Shown: piece after piece, positions 1 to 7,211 of the stretch
Position numbering within the stretch: the stretch's first letter is position 1
How the letters are laid out: the number at the start of each line of letters is the position of its first letter
Assembly: GCA_026193675.1 (NCBI GenBank)
Contig: JAPHSO010000106.1
Coordinates: forward strand, 1-11,151
DNA length: 11,151 nt
Direction of reading: 5' to 3'
From: Gammaproteobacteria bacterium
GTDB taxonomy: Bacteria > Pseudomonadota > Gammaproteobacteria > Thiohalomonadales > Thiohalomonadaceae
The notes under the pieces: model-generated
What the model was told of the DNA's origin: nothing
Seen by the model: only the letters and a program-made list of their open reading frames with translations
Databases searched by the model: none
Program-made: the position numbers and the translations under genes

Positions 1-920
1 GTGAAGCGTCCGGCATAATCGAGCGCCTTGCCGTAGACCTCAGGGCCATTGCCCTCATCACGGGCACGGATGGAGCGACCGACCAGGGCGGCAGCGACTG
101 CATACTGCAGGTCGATCCCCTCGGGTACCGGTACCTCGTCACCACGCAGGATCGCATCGATGTCGGGGAGCTGATCCAGATTGCTGATAAAGGCGTTCAG
201 TTCGATTCCCGCTGCAGGGCCAACACAGGCCTGTAGTGAGCTCAGCAGTAACTCCGGAATATCACCAAACTTCTGCAGTGCGCGGTGGGCAAACTCCCAT
301 GAGCGTGGCGAAGGAAAGGCGACCGGATTGTGGGCCGGATCAAAATCAAACAGCAGCTCCGGGCGGAAACGGAGAAAGGCGATCAGGCCCTCATCCATTC
401 CATTGGCATAGGCCCAGCTCACCCAGTCATCCAGGTGGGTTTCGACCTCAAAGTGCGAGAAGCGGTTGGCCAGTGGGGCCGGCATGGTATAGGTGACGCC
501 GCGGTCGCCCTGACGGTTGCCGGCGGCGATAATGGCCCAGCCATCGGGCACCTTGTATTCACCCAGACGACGGTCGAGGATCAACTGATAGGCGGCAGCC
601 GAAACACTGGGGGGTGCTGAGGTGATCTCATCGAGAAACAGAATCCCCTGCTCACCATGCTTTTCGGCATTGGGAAGCATACCGGGAATAGCCCACTCTA
701 CCGATTCATCGGTGCGAAACGGGATGCCACGCAGGTCACTTGGCTCCATCTGTGACAGACGGATATCGATCACATTGATACCGTGTTTCTGACCCACCTC
801 CATCACCAGTTGGGACTTGCCCACCCCGGGAGGTCCCCACAGCATCACGGGGGTGTGGTGCCCTTCACTGGTGCTAAGGAACTCCTGCTCTATGATTGTC
901 GCAATACTGGCTGGGCGCAT
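1..920 (-). CDS. MoxR-type AAA+ ATPase, C-terminus beyond window edge
   Basis: Partial gene, 306 codons visible. The start ATG at 918-920 is preceded by GGAG five bases upstream. Translation shows Walker A GPPGVGKS (residues 29-36), Walker B ILFLDE (D97, E98), a sensor-1 Asn in AAGN (N135) and an arginine-finger-like ANRF (R153), in the order and spacing of MoxR-family AAA+ proteins. MoxR ATPases are cytoplasmic chaperone-like motors that usually act with a von Willebrand factor A (VWA) protein on metal-cofactor insertion or complex maturation. The usual VWA partner would lie beyond position 1, as this gene reads out of the window. It is divergent from the FlgT-like gene. Family assignment is firm from the motifs; the client is unknown, and CbbQ/NorQ-type subgroups cannot be separated without the neighbours. 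Confidence 0.9.
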   Translation of the reverse strand, partial: MRPASIATIIEQEFLSTSEGHHTPVMLWGPPGVGKSQLVMEVGQKHGINVIDIRLSQMEPSDLRGIPFRTDESVEWAIPGMLPNAEKHGEQGILFLDEITSAPPSVSAAAYQLILDRRLGEYKVPDGWAIIAAGNRQGDRGVTYTMPAPLANRFSHFEVETHLDDWVSWAYANGMDEGLIAFLRFRPELLFDFDPAHNPVAFPSPRSWEFAHRALQKFGDIPELLLSSLQACVGPAAGIELNAFISNLDQLPDIDAILRGDEVPVPEGIDLQYAVAAALVGRSIRARDEGNGPEVYGKALDYAGRF

Positions 921-994
921 TTTTACTCCAAATTTTTACATGTTCGCACTGATGGTACCGGAATATTCTGGCACATATGCTACCAAATTCCCTA

Positions 995-1024
995 CCAATT
1001 CGCTCGGAATTATGACTGAATTGG
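995..1024. repeat. Inverted repeat in the divergent MoxR/FlgT-like control region
   Basis: Perfect 7-base arms CCAATTC (995-1001) and GAATTGG (1018-1024) separated by 16 bases. The dyad lies immediately upstream of the candidate sigma-28 promoter and could be an operator or simply chance in AT-rich DNA. No regulator is recognised. Confidence 0.3.
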
Positions 1025-1027
1025 CTT

Positions 1028-1054
1028 TAACGAAATGAGATTTCTGGCCGATAA
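1028..1054 (+). promoter_or_regulatory. Candidate sigma-28 (FliA) flagellar promoter
   Basis: The -10 octamer GCCGATAA at 1047-1054 is an exact match to the FliA consensus. Eleven bases upstream lies TAACGAAA (1028-1035), matching the TAAAGTTT -35 consensus at T, A, A and G. The 11-base spacing is the canonical one for this octamer pair. Transcription would start near 1060, leaving about 40 bases of leader before the ATG at 1100. The downstream gene is a FlgT-like protein, so function and promoter class agree. No other exact GCCGATAA was noticed in the window. Confidence 0.7.
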
Positions 1055-1099
1055 CCTGTAATAACTCAAAAACTTGATTAGATTAATGAGGCCAATTTG

Positions 1100-2146
1100 A
1101 TGATAGACAAGGTTCTACAGAAAACCCACATCGCTTTGATCGTCACCATTTCACTGTTGGCTTCAGGTTGTGGCTTTGATCGCCCCCTCAAGAAACCGAC
1201 CCCGGTTCAGGCAAAAGTGCTCTCCCCCATCAGTGAAAATGGCGAGAGCCCATTCCTTTGTGCAGATAATCTGAGCGTATCTCCCAAAGGTGTCGCCATC
1301 CTCCAGATTGGTGTCGCGCATCCTGAGCAGACCCGCCTCTTCCCACATTTCCAGCAGCTATTTAGTAAACGTCTTCTGGAAAAGGCGCAGCAATCTAGCA
1401 AGCATCAAATTCACGATGTCACTCACATCACTCTACAGTCTGATGAGGTCTCACTGCTGGGCAAGGTGAGCAGCGATATGAACCACCAGGTTCGTGAAAT
1501 CGGCAAGCAGTTCAATAGCCAGCTCGTTGTCCATGGAACCATCAGCCAGATTGAGCAGAGCCACAAAGATAGAAGTTATGCTGATCAAGATGACCATCTG
1601 CTCGACAACATCTCTGATGTGATGGCCCGCATCTCTGACAAACTATCAAACATCGCCTGGAGAAATGTCACCTTCAGACTTCAGGTCTTTAATGGCACGA
1701 CAGGTGATCTCATCCTTGAGAGTGAGACCGAGCAGAAAATATCACTACAAACCGCCGAGCCCCTCTTTCTGTTAACCAGCCCCTCAGAGAGGCAAAAAGA
1801 TGAGCAGCGCATGCTTGCTACAATTGACTCGCTGATTGACCGACAGATGGCATTTGTCGATGATGCCGCATTCTGTACCCCGGTGAGAGGCAAGGTGCTC
1901 GCATCTGATAACCAAACCGCCACCATCAATATTGGTGCCAACTCCAAGGTGAGAGTGGGTGACTATCTTGAGCTGTTTCAATCACGTCTGATTGATATCG
2001 ATTCTCGCGGAATTGAACATGTTGAAGAGAATAAGGTGGGCCTCTTAAGAGTGACCGCAGTGCAGTCAGATAGTGCGACAGGAAAAATTGAGCAGCTCTC
2101 GCGTACTACAGAGATCCAGAAGGGCGACCTCGTACTCTCTTACTAA
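1100..2146 (+). CDS. FlgT-like predicted lipoprotein (flagellar motor-associated)
   Basis: Encodes 348 residues. ATG at 1100 is preferred over the adjoining TTG at 1097 because TGAGG (1087-1091) lies 8 bases upstream. The N-terminus has lysines, a hydrophobic stretch (11-21) and a lipobox-like ASGC with Cys24 as the lipidation site; the residue after it is Gly, so outer-membrane sorting is plausible. Residues about 60-255 resemble the FlgT middle domain (compare QLVVHGTISQIEQ), and 261-348 resemble the FlgT C-terminal domain (GKVLASD, INIGANSKVRVGDYLELF). C54 and C259 could form a disulfide in the periplasm. In Vibrio, FlgT builds the H-ring around the basal body of the sodium-driven motor; that protein has an extra N-terminal domain, missing here. 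The FliA-type promoter supports a motility role. Alternative: a generic periplasmic lipoprotein of the CsgG/TolB-like fold. Convergent with lptG, 4 bases between stops. Confidence 0.65.
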   Translation: MIDKVLQKTHIALIVTISLLASGCGFDRPLKKPTPVQAKVLSPISENGESPFLCADNLSVSPKGVAILQIGVAHPEQTRLFPHFQQLFSKRLLEKAQQSSKHQIHDVTHITLQSDEVSLLGKVSSDMNHQVREIGKQFNSQLVVHGTISQIEQSHKDRSYADQDDHLLDNISDVMARISDKLSNIAWRNVTFRLQVFNGTTGDLILESETEQKISLQTAEPLFLLTSPSERQKDEQRMLATIDSLIDRQMAFVDDAAFCTPVRGKVLASDNQTATINIGANSKVRVGDYLELFQSRLIDIDSRGIEHVEENKVGLLRVTAVQSDSATGKIEQLSRTTEIQKGDLVLSY

Positions 2147-2150
2147 TGGT

Positions 2151-3227
2151 TCAGGCCGGTCGATCGGCCCGATAGAGCAGGTAACTCCAGAACAGGAGTA
2201 TCGCCACCGTTGGAATTGAGGCGCTAATAATAGGCGGGAACTGCGTGATCACACCCAGGTGATCGATCATCTGACTCAAGATAAAAAAGATCACTCCCAG
2301 AAAGACGCCGGTCATGATCCGTTGACCGATACTCCGCTCCCGGAGTGAGCCAAATACAAACGGCACCGCAACCAGCAACATCCCCAGCGCGGAAAGTGGT
2401 AGCAAAATTCTTTTCCAGAAAGAGAGATAGTAGGACTTGGACTCCATACCATTGCTCTCCAGATAACCGGCATAACCATAGAGCTCAGTGAGCGGAATAT
2501 CCTTGGGTATTAACATCAGTCGTCCCACAGTCTCCTGATCAAAACCGGCCTGTAGCGCCAGAGAATCGATACTTTCAGAAACGCTACTGTTTGCCTTGAA
2601 TTGAGTTCGGGTGACATCCGATAGTTGCCAGCCATCGGTATTGGACTCGGCACCAGAGGCCCTTAACACCTCACTCAACTGGCCGGCATCATTGAGCTCA
2701 AAATAGCTCAGCTGCGCCGCTGAGCCATCATTGGCAAAACTGTTCACATGGATAAAACGTTGGCCATCCTTCACCCAGAAACTGCCACCATCTGAAACAT
2801 GCACCACCTCTCCAAGGCGTAACGCCCGATACTCCTCGGCATAGCGCACCATATCGGGAGCAAGATATTCACCTATAAGAAACACCATCAGTATAAATAG
2901 TGAACCGAGCTTGGTGACCGACATGGAGATCGCCTTAACAGAATCACCGGCAGCCCTGAGTACGGTGAGCTCACTATTTCCGGCCAGTTTGCCAAGGCCA
3001 ACAATGGTGCCGATCAACACAATAATGGGGAATATCTCATAGGCCTGTGATGGCAGATTGAGGAGCGAATAGACCAGAATAGAGCCGACACCATAGCTAT
3101 CGGTAATATCGCGCATTTTGTCGACCACGGTGATAAAGGTCTGAATGGCCAGCATCACCATCAGCGACATGGTGATGCTTAAAATAACCGTTTTACCGAG
3201 GTAGCGATCAATGATGGTCATCATCAT
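2151..3227 (-). CDS. lptG: LPS export ABC transporter permease LptG
   Basis: Encodes 358 residues, close to the E. coli length of 360. LptG pairs with LptF in the inner membrane as the permease of the LptB2FG transporter, which extracts lipopolysaccharide and passes it to LptC and the periplasmic bridge. The N-terminus (IIDRYLGKTV) matches the LptG family start; membrane segments flank a periplasmic jellyroll-like domain of about residues 130-260, followed by three C-terminal segments including FVFGSLRERSIGQR. Three ATGs run in tandem (3227, 3224, 3221). The first overlaps the lptF stop as ATGA and is preceded by AGGAG 11 bases upstream, so it is chosen; the longer frame reaching 3293 lies inside lptF. 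Translational coupling to lptF is likely. The gene ends 4 bases from the convergent FlgT-like gene. Confidence 0.95.
   Translation of the reverse strand: MMMTIIDRYLGKTVILSITMSLMVMLAIQTFITVVDKMRDITDSYGVGSILVYSLLNLPSQAYEIFPIIVLIGTIVGLGKLAGNSELTVLRAAGDSVKAISMSVTKLGSLFILMVFLIGEYLAPDMVRYAEEYRALRLGEVVHVSDGGSFWVKDGQRFIHVNSFANDGSAAQLSYFELNDAGQLSEVLRASGAESNTDGWQLSDVTRTQFKANSSVSESIDSLALQAGFDQETVGRLMLIPKDIPLTELYGYAGYLESNGMESKSYYLSFWKRILLPLSALGMLLVAVPFVFGSLRERSIGQRIMTGVFLGVIFFILSQMIDHLGVITQFPPIISASIPTVAILLFWSYLLYRADRPA
2154..2169. other. GC hairpin at the convergent junction
   Basis: GGCCG (2154-2158) and CGGCC (2165-2169) pair around a 6-base loop, immediately beyond the FlgT-like stop and within the last codons of lptG. 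No T tract follows on either strand, so it is not a standard intrinsic terminator, though it is the only strong stem at a junction where two opposing transcripts must end. Confidence 0.3.
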
Positions 3228-4282
3228 ACCGGTGAACGCTCCTGTCGATAGAAGATCACCAATGCGATAGTGAGAGTCGCAATATGGACCCACCAGAGGC
3301 CGATCTCAGGAATGAGCGTCTGTTGAGCCACTCCATTTTTCGAGGTGACCAGTAACTGCCCATAAAACATATAGACCACCATCGCCAAAATCAGTTTGCC
3401 ACCCCTGGCTGAGCGCGGTTGATAGCGACTCATCACCACCGCCACGACAGCCAGTACGATGACCATCAACGCCAGGGTGATCCGCCACTGTAGCTCTGCG
3501 GTGTAGGCCGGGCTACTACTACCCCATAATTTAGTGGAGGGCACTGCACGCACCCCAAACTTGGGCAGACCGGGATCTTTTTTCTCAATATAGACGCCAT
3601 ACTCTGCAAAGGAGATCTGCTGGCTATCCTTTTTCTTGTAGTCGATATCGGTGCGAACACCATTCTTCATCACCATCAAGCTGGTTCGCTCACTATCTCC
3701 AGGCCGTTCCGTTAACTCTTTAGCATTGGTCACCGAATAGTTATCCGATTCGGTCTTGAAGATCGAGACACCAGCAAAGCGTTGCTGCTCATCACGCCCC
3801 TCTGCATAGAAGAGTGAGCCATCAGAGAGTTCGATAAATTTCCGCGGAGCAAGTACAGAGAGATCAGACTGCTGCTCAGACTGGTGCATCACCTCATGAT
3901 ATTTCTGATCGGCTGCGGGAGCGAAGAGCAGTGTCATCCCCCCAACAAACAGACTCACGATGATCGATAGCCCCACAACCAGTGCTAAAAGCTTTTTCCG
4001 TTCAAAACCGCAGGCGTAGGCGGCAATCAGTTCATTCTCACCATTCATCCTTCCCAAACTGATGATCAGCGCCAGAAAAAAACTGAGCGGTACAACCAGC
4101 ACCCAGGTCTCTAATGCACGGATCGCAACCAGCGGTATCAGAAACTCTTTGGCGATCGTGCCGTCGGCCACCTCAGCGAGGTAACGCACCATGAGCGTTC
4201 CCAACAAAATCAGAAACAGAATTGTGATCACGCCTATAAAGACTGAAATAATATCTTTAGTGATGTAGCGATATAGAATCAC
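3224..4282 (-). CDS. lptF: LPS export ABC transporter permease LptF
   Basis: Encodes 352 residues (E. coli LptF 366). It is the partner of LptG in the LPS-extracting inner-membrane complex. The start codon is GTG (4280-4282), supported by AAGGGA six bases upstream and by the family-typical opening MILYRYITKD. Membrane segments occur near residues 10-35, 55-80 and 100-125, then a periplasmic domain of about 130-265, then the family-typical LQWRITLALMV and a C-terminal membrane bundle. The segment LGRMNGENELIAAYACGF corresponds to the conserved cytoplasmic coupling region that contacts the LptB ATPase. First gene of the lptF-lptG pair, divergent from pepA exactly as in E. coli. LptB and LptC are not in the window. 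Confidence 0.95.
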   Translation of the reverse strand: MILYRYITKDIISVFIGVITILFLILLGTLMVRYLAEVADGTIAKEFLIPLVAIRALETWVLVVPLSFFLALIISLGRMNGENELIAAYACGFERKKLLALVVGLSIIVSLFVGGMTLLFAPAADQKYHEVMHQSEQQSDLSVLAPRKFIELSDGSLFYAEGRDEQQRFAGVSIFKTESDNYSVTNAKELTERPGDSERTSLMVMKNGVRTDIDYKKKDSQQISFAEYGVYIEKKDPGLPKFGVRAVPSTKLWGSSSPAYTAELQWRITLALMVIVLAVVAVVMSRYQPRSARGGKLILAMVVYMFYGQLLVTSKNGVAQQTLIPEIGLWWVHIATLTIALVIFYRQERSPV

Positions 4283-4314
4283 CGGCTTCCCTTATGACAA
4301 CCTTATAACCATTA

Positions 4315-4333
4315 CTGGAAATCAGGCTTCCAG
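4315..4333. repeat. Inverted repeat between lptF and pepA
   Basis: Perfect 6-base arms CTGGAA (4315-4320) and TTCCAG (4328-4333) around 7 bases, in the middle of the 124-base divergent promoter region. Its position would suit an operator shared by both promoters, but no regulator can be named. Confidence 0.3.
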
Positions 4334-4341
4334 ACAGGTGC

Positions 4342-4370
4342 TTATACTTAAAGGTAAATTTTGCCATAAT
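4342..4370 (+). promoter_or_regulatory. Candidate sigma-70 promoter of pepA
   Basis: CATAAT at 4365-4370 is preceded by TG one base upstream (4362-4363), an extended -10 arrangement. A weak -35, TTATAC (4342-4347), lies 17 bases away. Transcription would start near 4377, giving a leader of about 30 bases before the pepA ATG at 4407. A TATACT at 4343-4348 is an alternative -10. Confidence 0.4.
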
Positions 4371-4406
4371 GGCGTCAAGAATGTTCGAATCTTATTAAGG
4401 ATCTCC

Positions 4407-5909
4407 ATGCAATACACCACAAAAACCGGTTCTCTCTCAAAAATAATCACCGCCTGTCTCGTCATTGGGGTCCACGAAAAGAGAAAACTAACACCAGAGG
4501 TCGCCACTCTCGACAAAGCGACCGGCGGTCTCATCTCGTCACTGCTTAAATCTGGCGACATGGATGGCAAGTCTGGCTCAACCACCACAATTCATCATCC
4601 AACCGGTATTAATGCCAAACGCATTTTGCTGATTGGATGTGGTGAGATGAACAAGTGCACCGCTAAACAGTTCCGCAAGATAGCCATGGCATCAGCCAAA
4701 GCGATTAAGGCACTCCCGGTCAATGAGGTGGTCTCTGCCCTGTCGGCAACTGAGGTGGATGATCTTGATCTCTCCTCCAGAGTAAAAGCTGAAATTGAGG
4801 CCTACGGCATTAACAGCTACAGCTTTGACCAGCTTAAAAGCACAAAGAGTGGTGGAAGAAAAAAACAGCCCAGGAGCCTCGCCTTCCACAGCCATAACCG
4901 CAGTGAGAGCAACCAGATCGCCGATGCCATTAAGCAGGGGGCCGCTATCAGCTCGGGGATCACACTAACTCGGGATCTCTCTAACCTGCCCGGTAACATC
5001 TGTACCCCATCCTATCTCGCCAGCCAGGCCAAAAAACTGGAAAAGAGTCACCCTGCAATCAAAACCACAATCCTCAATGAGGCCCAGATGAAGCGACTCG
5101 GCATGGGTTCCCTGCTCTCGGTCTCACGTGGATCACGCCAACCGGCCAAACTGATCACCATGGAATATCGTGGAAAAGGAGTTAAGGCCAACACACCTCC
5201 AGTTGTTCTGGTCGGTAAGGGGCTCACCTTTGATGCCGGCGGCATCTCACTCAAGCCCTCCGCCAAGATGGATGAGATGAAATATGACATGTGTGGTGGT
5301 GCCAGCGTCTTTGGCACCATGCAGGCTGTTGCAGAGATGGAACTGCCTATTCATCTGGTCGGGATCGTGCCCAGCTCTGAGAACATGCCCGATGGTGATG
5401 CCAACAAGCCTGGAGACATCGTCACCTCGATGTCTGGTCAGACGATTGAGATCCTCAATACCGATGCAGAGGGGCGACTCATCCTCTGTGATGCGCTCAC
5501 CTATGCCAAGAAATTCAAACCCGAAGTGGTCATTGATATCGCCACCCTGACCGGCGCCTGTATCGTCGCGCTGGGGAATCACACCGCAGGTCTGTTGGGT
5601 AATGATGATCCTCTGGTCGAAGAGTTGCTCGATGCAGGAAAAGATTCTGGGGACCGCGCATGGCAACTTCCCCTATGGGAAGAGTATGACGAGCAGCTTA
5701 AAAGCCCGTATGCCGATATGGCCAATATTGGTGGCCCCGGTGCAGGAACAATTACTGCGGCCTGCTTCCTTGCTCGCTACACCAAAGAGTATCGCTGGGC
5801 CCATCTCGATATCGCCGGTACGGCATGGAATAGCAATGGTATTGAAGGGGCTAGTGGTCGTCCCGTACCGATGCTGACTCAGTTCCTGATCAATCGGGCA
5901 GGAAAGTAA
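4407..5909 (+). CDS. pepA: Leucyl aminopeptidase PepA (M17 family)
   Basis: Encodes 500 residues (E. coli PepA 503). A cytoplasmic hexameric dizinc/manganese aminopeptidase that removes N-terminal residues, notably Leu, during peptide turnover; E. coli PepA is also a DNA-binding regulator and XerCD recombination accessory factor. The M17 metal ligands are all present: K271 and D276 in GKGLTFDAGG, D294 in KYDMCGG, D353 and E355 in the signature NTDAEGRL. Catalytic K283 and R357 are also kept, each one residue off E. coli numbering. The ATG at 4407 is chosen over the GTG at 4338 because AAGGA lies five bases before it and MQYTTKTGSL aligns with the family start. Followed 10 bases later by holC, as in E. 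coli. Confidence 0.97.
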   Translation: MQYTTKTGSLSKIITACLVIGVHEKRKLTPEVATLDKATGGLISSLLKSGDMDGKSGSTTTIHHPTGINAKRILLIGCGEMNKCTAKQFRKIAMASAKAIKALPVNEVVSALSATEVDDLDLSSRVKAEIEAYGINSYSFDQLKSTKSGGRKKQPRSLAFHSHNRSESNQIADAIKQGAAISSGITLTRDLSNLPGNICTPSYLASQAKKLEKSHPAIKTTILNEAQMKRLGMGSLLSVSRGSRQPAKLITMEYRGKGVKANTPPVVLVGKGLTFDAGGISLKPSAKMDEMKYDMCGGASVFGTMQAVAEMELPIHLVGIVPSSENMPDGDANKPGDIVTSMSGQTIEILNTDAEGRLILCDALTYAKKFKPEVVIDIATLTGACIVALGNHTAGLLGNDDPLVEELLDAGKDSGDRAWQLPLWEEYDEQLKSPYADMANIGGPGAGTITAACFLARYTKEYRWAHLDIAGTAWNSNGIEGASGRPVPMLTQFLINRAGK

Positions 5910-5919
5910 TATTCAGGTT

Positions 5920-6348
5920 ATGACTCAGGTCGATTTTTATATTCTCGAAGACAACCAGCGCGACCAGTTCGCCTGCCGTCTGGCCGAGAAGATCTACTCT
6001 CAGGGAAGGACGGTCTACATCCATACTCAGGGAGATGTTCAGAGCCGCCATATTGATCAGCTACTGTGGACCTTTCGTGAAGGTAGCTTTGTTCCACACC
6101 ACAGTGATTGCGATGCTGGTGAGCATAAATCGAGCCCTGTAGAGATCGGCAGCGGTGATCTGGGAGAGCAACATAATGAGGTGTTGATTAACCTCGCACC
6201 GGAGGTGCCACTCATCTTTAGCCGCTTTGAGCGGGTTGCTGAGATAATCCCTGAAGGTGAAGAGGATCGCATTTCTGGTCGAGAACGCTTCCGTTTTTAC
6301 CGTGATCGGGGTTATCCTCTAAACTCACACAACATAAAACCGGTATAG
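5920..6348 (+). CDS. holC: DNA polymerase III subunit chi
   Basis: Encodes 142 residues (E. coli HolC 147). The chi subunit binds psi and single-stranded-DNA-binding protein, linking the clamp loader to SSB-coated template on the lagging strand. Family features visible: the opening VDFYILED, the IDQLLW segment (E. coli LDEALW), SFVPH and the following PVEI. The start lies 10 bases after the pepA stop. Its Shine-Dalgarno is weak and unusually close (AGG two bases from ATG), so coupling to pepA translation is likely. The psi subunit (holD) is not in the window. Identification rests on both sequence resemblance and the pepA-holC neighbourhood. Confidence 0.93.
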   Translation: MTQVDFYILEDNQRDQFACRLAEKIYSQGRTVYIHTQGDVQSRHIDQLLWTFREGSFVPHHSDCDAGEHKSSPVEIGSGDLGEQHNEVLINLAPEVPLIFSRFERVAEIIPEGEEDRISGRERFRFYRDRGYPLNSHNIKPV

Positions 6349-6351
6349 GTT

Positions 6352-6681
6352 ATGGATTCATTTGCTACAGCTTGCGATAAAGATGCCCTGCTCAATGAGC
6401 TGGACGACGTCTTGCATATGCTTGACGATGAGCTCTACGCCCTCTCTCACAGCCCTTTAAATGGTCTTGAGATCCCTGTTTTAAAAAATCCTGTTGATAA
6501 AGATGCCACCCTGCAGGGTCAGCTGCCACTATTGGGAGAAGATGCTCGTAGCATCAAAATGGAGGAGTCAGAAGTTGAGACTCTGGTTGATCTTTTGATT
6601 GAGCGCCAACTCCCCAAACTTCGAGCTGAGCTACGACAGTCAATTCTGAACGAAGTCCACCGCATCCTTCCCAACAAATAA
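6352..6681 (+). CDS. Small acidic protein of unknown function downstream of holC
   Basis: Encodes 109 residues and starts 3 bases after the holC stop; the TAG of holC and the following AGG/ATG are so close that translation is probably coupled. The N-terminal half is acidic (ELDDVLHMLDDELYAL). It carries an IPVL motif near residue 41, and the C-terminus (about 72-106) is a predicted amphipathic helix with a basic face. I recall similar small genes between holC and valS in pseudomonads and other gammaproteobacteria, with the same IPVL and C-terminal helix, but no function is known to me. Possible roles, an accessory of replication or a chi partner, are suggested only by position. It appears to end the pepA transcript. 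Confidence 0.75.
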   Translation: MDSFATACDKDALLNELDDVLHMLDDELYALSHSPLNGLEIPVLKNPVDKDATLQGQLPLLGEDARSIKMEESEVETLVDLLIERQLPKLRAELRQSILNEVHRILPNK

Positions 6682-6788
6682 CAGCTGCTGAATCTTCAGC
6701 CCTTTCAAAAAAATTATATTTTTAGTTGCAGCGATATTATCGTAATAGCGACCTGATATTAATCTCCTGCCATATCTCTAACTGTTGT

Positions 6789-7199
6789 TTAAACTTTAAC
6801 TTCGATATACCACTTGGGTTTGATCCGACCAAAATCAGTTCTCACATTTGATCTTAAAGACTTTTTTGAATCCAGCACATATTGATGCTCATCATCACGA
6901 ACAAACACAACCCAATGCCAGTAGGCTCTCCCCTTTTCCAGATGCCACTTGGTTGATAGTAGCGCGCAGTCCGGTAGTTCATCCCAGCCGGTAAATGGCT
7001 TCTCTCTCTTCGCTGTTTCAACACCCAGTTGTGCGAGCAATTTTCGGATGTAGTCTGTTTCAGACCACAGCTTAGAGTCATCGGCATAGATGCCCAGGTT
7101 ATTGGCTATCTTTTTTGCAGCAGGATAGGTGATGCCGGCAATAGCGGCAGAGCTGGCAATCGCACATCCTGTTTGCTCTTGTTGTATAACCGGTTTCAT
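6789..7199 (-). CDS. Small C39-like cysteine-peptidase-fold protein
   Basis: Encodes 136 residues with no signal peptide. The arrangement QQEQTGCAIAS near the N-terminus (C12, with Q6 six residues earlier as possible oxyanion-hole residue), WHWVVF (H95) and YVLDSKKS (D110) has the order and spacing of a papain-like C39-family catalytic triad. C39 domains cleave Gly-Gly leader peptides in bacteriocin exporters, but here the domain stands alone, without a transporter, so the substrate is unknown and activity is unproven. The start is 12 bases downstream of the CPxCG gene stop, so the two are probably co-transcribed. The Shine-Dalgarno is weak (GGT region). Alternative: a catalytically inert structural relative. 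Confidence 0.6.
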   Translation of the reverse strand: MKPVIQQEQTGCAIASSAAIAGITYPAAKKIANNLGIYADDSKLWSETDYIRKLLAQLGVETAKREKPFTGWDELPDCALLSTKWHLEKGRAYWHWVVFVRDDEHQYVLDSKKSLRSNVRTDFGRIKPKWYIEVKV

Positions 7200-7211
7200 T
7201 CGTTTACCAAT

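Noticed and set aside
958..971. Near-palindrome around GAATATTC upstream of the MoxR gene
   Set aside because: Short, with one mismatch, AT-rich, and not paired with a recognisable promoter.
3228..3293. N-terminal extension of LptG to 380 residues
   Set aside because: The extra 22 residues lie inside lptF, have no family counterpart, and the ATGA overlap with AGGAG upstream gives a better start.
4338..4406. N-terminal extension of PepA from GTG 4338
   Set aside because: It would run through the candidate promoter, and the ATG at 4407 has a good Shine-Dalgarno and matches the family N-terminus.
5247..5666. 139-residue open frame on the minus strand
   Set aside because: It is antisense to the pepA catalytic domain with no recognisable motifs or start signals; a shadow of strong coding sequence.
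6687..6700. GCTGAA-TC-TTCAGC hairpin after the holC-linked small gene as a terminator
   Set aside because: The stem is effectively 5 pairs and is not followed directly by a T tract on either strand; it is too weak to call.
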